From Fusarium oxysporum f. sp. lycopersici 4287 (taxonomy: Eukaryota > Ascomycota > Sordariomycetes > Hypocreales > Nectriaceae): DNA of 64,000 nucleotides. Both the position numbers and the translations under genes were made by a program. The notes beneath the pieces are model-generated. The model ran no database searches. It saw only the letters and a list, made by a program, of their open reading frames with translations, and was not told where the DNA came from. Each line of letters opens with the position of its first letter. The stretch's first letter is position 1. Location: positions 1,054,001-1,118,000 of the forward strand of contig NC_030995.1 of assembly GCF_000149955.1 (NCBI RefSeq), written 5' to 3'. Below are positions 56,984-64,000 of this stretch, one piece after another.

Positions 56984-57798
56984 CCTAGCCCTACAAAGGT
57001 CAACAGAAACTACTGCGACAATATCAGATCAACCTTGTGCGCTGAGCGAGATTGATTAATGGAGCGGAAGCATTGCTACCGGCGTTTATCGGGTCTGGAA
57101 TCTTTTTTAACACTAAACTCTTTTGCGGCGAGATATCCTTTCTCTAATACCCTTTTTTGTTATACTTCCGAACATCGTCCACGGGTGTCGTCAATGGTAC
57201 GAGCAATGGGCGGAAGGGGAGCGGAATACTTTGTGGAGGAGATTTTGTCACTGGAGACTGCAGTTTCAATATTACATCTTAGCCATAAACTTATTGATTA
57301 TCTCCACACAAATCATGCCGTATGTACGTGGAAGGCAAAAAAGGAGCAGATGTGCGTTCATCTAAAGCAACCAAAAGCAATCATAACACATTGTAGTTCA
57401 TCATTGTATCCAGTAAATTCGAAATTCCCGTGTGACCAAAGACGGACAAATACCAAGACACAAACCCAGGTACGAGCCAGAAAATAAAGAGACTCGGTTA
57501 CCAAACAACGCCAACAAGAACAACCCTTGGAGGGTTTCCATCTTTGCTCAGGACCAACGAGCGCCGATCCGATTCCCATTTCCTAATCTCCAATCATTCA
57601 TTCATGCCAAAACGCGGTCTGTCAAGTGGACCAGTATGTTCAGCATGGTAACTGTTCCGCAAAAGCACTCCAGGTACATGCGAAATGAATCGACAAACAA
57701 AGTTCGGGGAGCTGGTTGATACAGTTCATGTGGTTCTGTGGCAATCCCTCGACCAAAAGACATGCTGGAAAGCTGCTGGATGCACCAACAATGCAGCT
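56984..57798. other. Intergenic, convergent 3' ends of ATG18 and PPS1
   Basis: About 0.8 kb of 3' flanks. A 142-codon plus-strand ORF (57059-57487) has no recognisable features and probably lies in untranslated sequence. Confidence 0.5.
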
Positions 57799-59952
57799 TT
57801 ATCGAGAATATGGTCGGTTCATGAGTGCGATCTCCCGTGCAATCTCTGCCCACTCCAAGGTTCGTTTGACTTCGGCATCTGGATCACCGTCCTGCTGGAG
57901 CGCCTCCTCGTACTTTAACAATTCGTAGGCAAATCGAAGATGTGGTTGAATGATTACGTTCAGGCGTCGGGCTCTGACATAGCAATACGCGTGAGGGAAA
58001 GACATTTGCTTCGATCGCATCACTTCGGCAATACAGATAGTAGCGCTTCGAGATACTCCTACGCGGCAGTGCACCAATGTTGCAGTGCCATTTCGACGGC
58101 CCCGATCTGTTTCTCGCAATTAGTTTCCGCAAGTTTAATAGCCTTCCGCCGTGGCATAAAACTTACCAATAAACTCGAGACATCGAGTGAATTCTTCAGT
58201 CAACGGATCAATGCCATTGTCTTGAACGCCCTGAACCACGCAAACATTCTCCCTACCCCAGTCCTCAAGGTCTCCCTCTCGCCACATAGCTGTCTCGCCC
58301 ACACTCAGGATCTGAGTGATGCCAAGGGCCCGTAGGAGATCTGGATTATTAGCATGCCCCAGATTACCCAGGTACATGTAATCCAAGACTCGACTTGGGA
58401 ATGATCCATCCAAGGCAGCGAACCAGCTTGGCTCATCCCTGGTCAGATGAGTGATGTCAGTCAGGCTCAGGCCCTTGCAAACAGGAGACTCCCGGAGCAA
58501 TCGTGGTGTGATTGAGGTCAATAGTGCGACATCGGTGGGATAAGCGAAGAAATTTCGCTTCTTTTCAGTATGGAGTTTAAGCCATGCTTCAGGAACAGGC
58601 CGTCCCGTACTGTAGCTAAAGTACGCGATGCTCAACATAGTCGACTCAGTATAGCCATCAGCGCAATGGAGTAAGATCTTGCGAGGCTTGACGTCAAAGA
58701 TAGGTTGCTGATCTGAGGGCATAGGCGAGTCTCCCTCAGCGTCCAGATCATCTGTGCCCAATGCTGGTTCAGGGTCGGGATACGAGCCATGGGCAAGATG
58801 GTAGATCCATTTACAGGTTTCGAGGATACCGTCTGCTTCGGAATGTGACCAAGTCGGTGGGAGAATACTTCCGGATGATGGGAAATCAAGAAATCGCTGC
58901 TTGTTGTCATCATCAGGGCTCTCGGCAATGAGCTGGAGAGCCAATGGGTTCAGTCGACCAAGATCGCTGCACTCAATCAGAATGTCGTATTTCTGCTCTT
59001 CAGGGCTTCCTTGCTCAGGCGTAGGGCCCATGAAGACGTTTTTGGAAAACTCGGATGCCTCCGTCATGGCCCACATCTCTCGTCTCTCCTGGTTGAAGAA
59101 ATCAAGGACATTGCCTGTCAAGTGGCTAGAGGCGTCTACGGCCACTATTTCAGGGTGATTTTCTTCGAATTCTGAGAATGGGCTTGTGCAAACAAAAGTA
59201 TGATACTCTGGCATCCAAACACCTTGATCCTCATTTCTTTCGCGCCACCGCTTCTGTGCACTCGCGATATCCCATGCGACTTTACGAGTTTTGAGCAAAT
59301 CTCCACCATACACAATTATGTCCGACAAAACAGCAGTTTTTACGGTCTGGATTTGGAAGTTCCTAACAGAAAACCCTTCCCGAGGATCCGCATCAATAAA
59401 CTCAGTGGGCTTGTTTGCTTGAACGATCTCATTCGGAGCAACCGCCCCCTTCAGCCGTGCACAGTTTAGATCTCCGTCAGCTTTGACAAGAGTGACAGAT
59501 CTGAGACAAGAGGGGGTGCGCCGAAGAGGCCGTCGTCGAGTAGCAAAGAAAGACTGCTGAACATGATTCTGCGGGTGTAGACCATGAAACCATGGGAAAA
59601 CCAGAGCCGGGTCAGGCAGCGGTTGTCGTGAAGCAACGTCGAGGGCCTGGGCGACACTGGATGCATCAAGCACATAAATAGAAAGCTCGCCCGACTCGAG
59701 TCTTTTGAAGCCATCAAGCGGATATAAAGCCGAGGTCTGTTGCAGCTGGTCTTGAGACGGAGGTGACGGTGGTGGAGTATCAGGCTCGTCTGGGCGAGCA
59801 GGTCCAGTTGGACATATGGGAAGATGCTTATTGGGGACGGGAACTGAGCATGGCGAAGTAGAACTAGAGCTAGATTCAAGAGAGAGTGGCGGAGTTATGG
59901 TGGACGAGGGACGGTGAGGCGGAATTGGTCGAGCGAGGGCGACGGTAGTCAT
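57799..59952 (-). CDS. PPS1: Dual-specificity protein phosphatase Pps1
   Basis: Exons 59952-58167 and 58106-57799 (61-nt intron, branch ACTAAT, phase 1) give 697 aa. The C-terminal dual-specificity phosphatase domain has FPSRVLDYMYLGNLGHANNP and the active-site loop HCRVGVSRS with nucleophile Cys609 and Arg615. A second, upstream phosphatase-like loop, HCADGYTEST (Cys430), has Glu at the position of the essential Arg, so it is expected to be inactive. A paired degenerate loop is typical of Pps1. The N-terminus is Pro/Ser-rich and probably disordered. Yeast Pps1 dephosphorylates Tyr and Ser/Thr and affects the S phase and the cell cycle. Intron removal is required: without it the frame stops before the active site. 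The gene is intact. Confidence 0.93.
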
Positions 59953-62904
59953 ATCAGCGAAGGAGGGTAGATATGTAGCTTATGTTGGACAGCTTGTGAT
60001 GACAAGAAACGGTTCCGGCTGGCGTAATCGAATGAGGGTCTGGGTGGGTTCAAAAGCAGTATGTTATACAAAAATATGGCCCAGATGGTGTGTCTAGTAA
60101 TTCGATGGGACAGTCAGACAGTATTTCGAGGCGGTTTTCAGACTAGAAATGCAATTTTCTCTCCGACTCAGCCTCAAGACCTTGGGGAAACAGTAATCAA
60201 ACGGACTCTTGGAAACAGATGCAAGTATGGATAAGGCACACACGGATTTGGTATTGCTGCAAATAAGCGGGCAATCGTCGCACATGCCTGAGCTCAGGAT
60301 ATGAGACAGAGCACAGGGAAGTAAGCCACAGCAATCGCTGGGTGGAATGAGAGTGATGAGACGGAAATTGCGGGATGATAGATCCCAGAGAATTGGATTG
60401 GGGGAAGGAAGTTGTGTTTATGAATGGTCAAGTAAAGACTTAGTCCCGAACGTACAATATCGTCGATGCCGCCGCGACGCAATGGCAATGGCAATGGAAG
60501 AATATATCGATCGAGAAGTCCAGGTACGAATCGCCAAGAAGCTCGCAACAGCAGAGAGTAGATAACAAAGAAGTAAGCGAGGCTATGACGCTTTGGGAAT
60601 CGACACTACTTATCGAAATGGTCGATCGACGGCCGCAGGCGAAGGAATTGAGACGGTCGCGAGCAAAAACACAATGGGAGGCACAGAGACGGATGTTAAT
60701 AGTCCAACATGAAGATACCAGTCAATGTCAACCAAGATAAGATGAATACAATGGCCAAGAAGATGAAGGAGGAGAGTCAAGTAGAGAAGAGGGGAACGGA
60801 CCACGGCCGGCAATCGGATGGATAGTCGACAGAAGAGGGTTTCGTAATGGTGGTGGTGGTGGTGATTTGGTTTCGGTACTGTTTTTGGCTTTGTTGGTTG
60901 GGTGGTTTGACAGCGCGGTTGGTTGGATGAGTGAGTGGATGGATGGCGAATGCTAGGGAAGGTATATACTGATAAGGGTAGTCCCTTTTGAAGGTGTGCC
61001 GCCCGTACTGCGCAGTGTTTCCCTCAGCCTAGACACGCAAATGCAAGCCCAAGTTATCTGTCTACTTATCAAGAACAAGATCAGTCTGCAGTAATCGGCG
61101 AAGAAAATTGGCTGGCTGACGTCTGTTGGATCACTTGAGACTGAGAGAACATCCAACCCATGGATTGCAATGCTGTGATAGTGGCCGAACGACCACAGGT
61201 GGTTTGGGGGCACGGACCAATCAAGCAAGACCAGCACCGGCATTTAGCGGGGAGCTGGCGTTGGCTTCCCGCTGTAATTGGCGGGGAGCTGCATCCAGAA
61301 GCGGGGAACTGCCTCCCACAGCACGCTAGGCTTTGGTCACAGTGCACCTTAGATCCAGAAGCACGGGCTGAACAACCAAGAGTCTCAACTTGATTGGCTG
61401 TGAAAGTGATGCACAAGGATTAGGCACAGTAGATGGAGAATTTGCTGCGCTTGAGATCACGAGATCGATTGAACGCACACAAGGCACATCTTCTCAGCGT
61501 CGACCATATGCCAATGTGAGGTGATGTTGTGGCAATGTAAGGCCAGTATTGAGGCGAAGTTCAGTGAGGACACCACGGGCCAGACCCAAGACAAACCCGG
61601 TGCATTAGCGCCCTGCGCCGAGGGCAGTGGAGGACAGAGCTCCCTGGACTCCACTCTCTTGTTTTCCCCACCACCTTAAACTTAATGCTTCCCATGCCGT
61701 CCATTCGCAACAGACCTCCAATTGCTCTTCTAGAGTCCTCCTTTACGTTAATATCTTGGCCAACGATAAACAACGCCTTGACGAACTTATCCACAATATA
61801 TCAAGTATCCATCAATACAATTTATCGGCAAACATCGTGAACTATCCGTAGTCCCTGCCTCTATCATGAAGCCACAATACGGCATACTCCCAGAGTCACA
61901 TCACACGATCAGTAAGTTACCTTACGCATCCTATCCTTGGAATCAGCATGGCTGGCAAGCGCCCTTCTCCAGACTCCACCCCTAACCCATGAAGACCCCA
62001 GAGCATCTCCTTATCTAGCTTAGCACATAGAGGTCTCGAACTACCGGCATTCGGTCTTGTTCATCTACCAGAAGAGGAATCAAACCAGGTGAGGTTTGCG
62101 ACTCATCATCAATCAGACGAGCATCATTATAGCGGATAAGGTCACTAAGTGACAAGGTTACACCAGACCCTTGACCCCTCACACGATATCGTCCCATGAA
62201 GATCTTAGTTTATGTTCCCAACCTCATTATCTCGTCGCGGATCACCATCCTATATAGCTATAACAATCAGCAATTCTGTTTCAGGAGCTGTTTCAGAAGA
62301 CGACGCTCGCAGAAAGTCATGTGCACCGGAGTTCATTCTCGCTGTACCCTCATGTTTTGCTTGAGTGAATCTTTGAAGCGAGCCTTGGTAAACTTGTAAC
62401 AAGAAATAACGAGGGTTTATAAAATCTCGATAGGTCTTTATACTGAGCCTTAGTGATTAGCCTCTTCCTTGCGTGTGTATCTAGTATGAGAGTGAGAGGG
62501 TTGATACTTGGACGGATAATGACTTATTTGTTATATGCTCTCGGATGTTCCAAGCTGACTTATCTCAATATGTGCAGTTCTTCTATAGCAACAATATTAA
62601 TGGGGCATTACATTTTCAGTGATTTGTATCATAGTATCTATGGAGGCACAGATCATTCAATTCATTTACCCTGATATCTCGATGACTTGCCTCACCTTGG
62701 TGGGGTACTCTCGGTGTAATGAGTCCTCACCGAAAGCTGTCTTGGTGACATCAGCGCCCCAGCACGTGACCTCGCGACGCTCAGCTTTGATCACACAGGA
62801 GTTCACGTCACGCCTCACGCCTTTTGCCATCTTTGTCGCTATCCATCACTTACACCTGCAATAATTCGCCGAGGGCTTGCCTCGTAGTTAGCCATCGGTT
62901 CATT
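59953..62904. promoter_or_regulatory. Divergent intergenic region PPS1 / RAD3
   Basis: About 3 kb with no gene seen. It contains a (TGG)n run at 60848-60863 and three GCGGGG motifs at 61247, 61281 and 61301 that match the SYGGRG site of CreA/Mig1-type repressors. AT-richer sequence lies near 62200-62640. Both promoters should lie here. Confidence 0.5.
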
Positions 62905-64000
62905 ATGAAGTTCAATATCGAGTACGACATCCTTTCGCCTCAGGGCACCCCTTTTACTCACATCATCTAGTGACCTGCCTGTGCTATTCCCTTATCCCAG
63001 GATATACCCAGGTATGCATTAATAAGCGCGAGTTTCACCTGCCAAAGCTGACTCAATTTTCTCAGAGCAATATGCGTGAGTTGTTGGGCGTTGTGGTGTC
63101 CGAATGGGAGAGATAGACTAACCGTGAGGCGCATTAAGTTACATGTGTGATCTCAAAAGTACCTACCCCTTCTATTGCTGAATGCATCGTGATTGCTGAC
63201 ATGATCACCCATCACACCAGAAACACTAGATGCAGGGGGCCACTGTGTTCTGGAAATGCCTTCGGGCACAGGCAAGACCGTGTCTCTTCTGTCACTCATT
63301 GTTGCGTACCAACAATACATGCCTGAAAAGCGCAAGCTGATCTACTGCTCTCGTGAGTGGCACTTGACCTCACCCTGCTATTGCTGACTTATACCTTAAC
63401 AGGTACCATGTCCGAAATTGAAAAGGCATTAGTAGAGCTGAAGTCTCTCATGAAATACCGAGCCGAGCAGCTCGGTTATGAAGAAGAGTTCCGTGGTCTA
63501 GGCTTGACAAGTCGAAAGAACCTGTGTCTACATCCTTCAGTCAAGCGTGAGAAGAGTGGCGCCATCGTCGATGCTCGTTGCAGGAGTCTCACGGCCGGCT
63601 TTGTCAAGGAGAAAAAGGAACGTGGAGAAAACGTAGACGTCTGCGTGTATCACGACGTAAGTCTCGCAGAACCTCGATTTTCCTTACCCATTCCATGCTG
63701 AGCCAATGATACAGAACCTAGACCTTCTCGAGCCTCACAACCTGATTCCTAATGGCGTCTGGTCTTTCGATGACATGATTCGATATGGTGAAGAGCATAA
63801 GCAATGCCCATACTTTACTGCACGGCGAATGGTGAGTATTTCCCAAATCCCATGGTCCTTGCTTTAGTGATTCTTATGCTCTGCTTCAGATGCAATACTG
63901 CAACGTCGTCATCTTCTCCTATCACTATCTGCTCGACCCCAAAATCGCCGAACGGGTATCCAAGGACTTTTCCAAGGACTGTATCGTTGTTTTCGATGAA
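62905..64000 (+). CDS. RAD3: TFIIH DNA helicase Rad3/XPD, 5' part (runs off the window)
   Basis: Eight exons are visible: 62905-62921, 62971-63011, 63066-63075, 63139-63158, 63221-63352, 63403-63656, 63715-63831 and 63890 to the edge. Their phases agree and rebuild [20 protein letters not shown], then [20 protein letters not shown] and [20 protein letters not shown]. The Walker A lysine falls at residue 48, exactly as in yeast Rad3. [13 protein letters not shown] follows, then the cysteines expected for the 4Fe-4S cluster (NLCLHP, ARCRSL, KQCPYF). The window ends inside the DEAH box (VVFDE). Rad3 is the 5'-3' helicase of TFIIH, needed for nucleotide-excision repair and as a structural part in transcription. 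The first coding exon has 17 nt and two internal exons only 10 and 20 nt. The 3' part is not in the window. Confidence 0.95.
63066..63158 (+). other. Two consecutive coding micro-exons (10 and 20 nt) of RAD3
   Basis: Exon 3 (63066-63075, AGCAATATGC) and exon 4 (63139-63158) are flanked by CTCAG|...|GTGAGT and TTAAG|...|GTACCT. The ACTAAC branch motif sits before the second. Both are needed to restore PEQYAYMCDLKK, which is conserved in Rad3/XPD proteins. Confidence 0.85.

Noticed and set aside
57059..57487. 142-codon plus-strand ORF after ATG18
   Set aside because: It lies in the convergent 3' region, has no motif, and begins directly after the ATG18 stop.

Overview
The window reads as nuclear DNA of a filamentous ascomycete, most likely a Sordariomycete of the Fusarium type. 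Genes are single transcription units with short (about 40-190 nt) GT-AG introns and CTAAC/CTGAC-like branch points. Leaders are pyrimidine-rich, and copies of an AGGTACCT-type motif recur between genes. The genus is an inference from gene content and style, not a measured result. No operons, CRISPR arrays, rRNA or convincing tRNA genes were seen. There is one 100-N assembly gap (11826-11925).

Layout, left to right: a 5'-truncated AAA ATPase (+, 3-2630); TFIIH subunit TFB1 (-, 3340-5352), divergent from mitochondrial 2-oxoglutarate dehydrogenase E1 KGD1 (+, 7247-10455); cytosolic Fe-S assembly WD40 protein CIA1 (-, 10850-12204, crossed by the gap); an MFS transporter (-, 12575-14362) whose last membrane segment is cut off by a 186-bp insertion; a glycine-zipper protein (+, 15670-16542); two unrecognised proteins (-, 17049-18881 and 19303-20580); an FAD phenol 2-monooxygenase (+, 21878-23957); SUMO protease ULP1 (+, 25472-28676); a 9.8-kb stretch without a recognisable gene; an RGS-domain protein with an in-frame stop (+, 38434-40143); mitochondrial glycerol-3-phosphate dehydrogenase GUT2 (-, 41240-43354); an MHYT-type membrane sensor with two apparent frameshifts (-, 44453-47341); the tRNA wybutosine enzyme PPM2/TYW4 with one apparent frameshift (-, 50767-54221), divergent from autophagy protein ATG18 (+, 55440-56983); dual-specificity phosphatase PPS1 (-, 57799-59952), divergent from the 5' half of the TFIIH helicase gene RAD3 (+, 62905-64000, runs off the end).

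Most genes are housekeeping: TFIIH (two subunits), TCA cycle and respiratory-chain entry, Fe-S protein maturation, SUMO processing, tRNA modification and autophagy. RAD3/XPD proteins carry a 4Fe-4S cluster and are known clients of the CIA machinery, so CIA1, TFB1 and RAD3 are functionally linked. Their presence in one window is probably chance, because they are far apart and not co-oriented. The MHYT sensor and RGS protein are signalling proteins and each has a large upstream intergenic region.

The most unusual material is at the level of gene integrity and gene structure. It comprises a short insertion with a target-site-like duplication in the MFS gene, an in-frame TGA in the RGS gene, isolated single-base frameshifts in otherwise well-formed genes (CIA1, MHYT, PPM2), coding micro-exons of 10, 15 and 20 nt, and a large gene-poor interval with clustered heat-shock-element dyads. 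Several of these could be assembly errors. No clearly novel multi-gene system was found.
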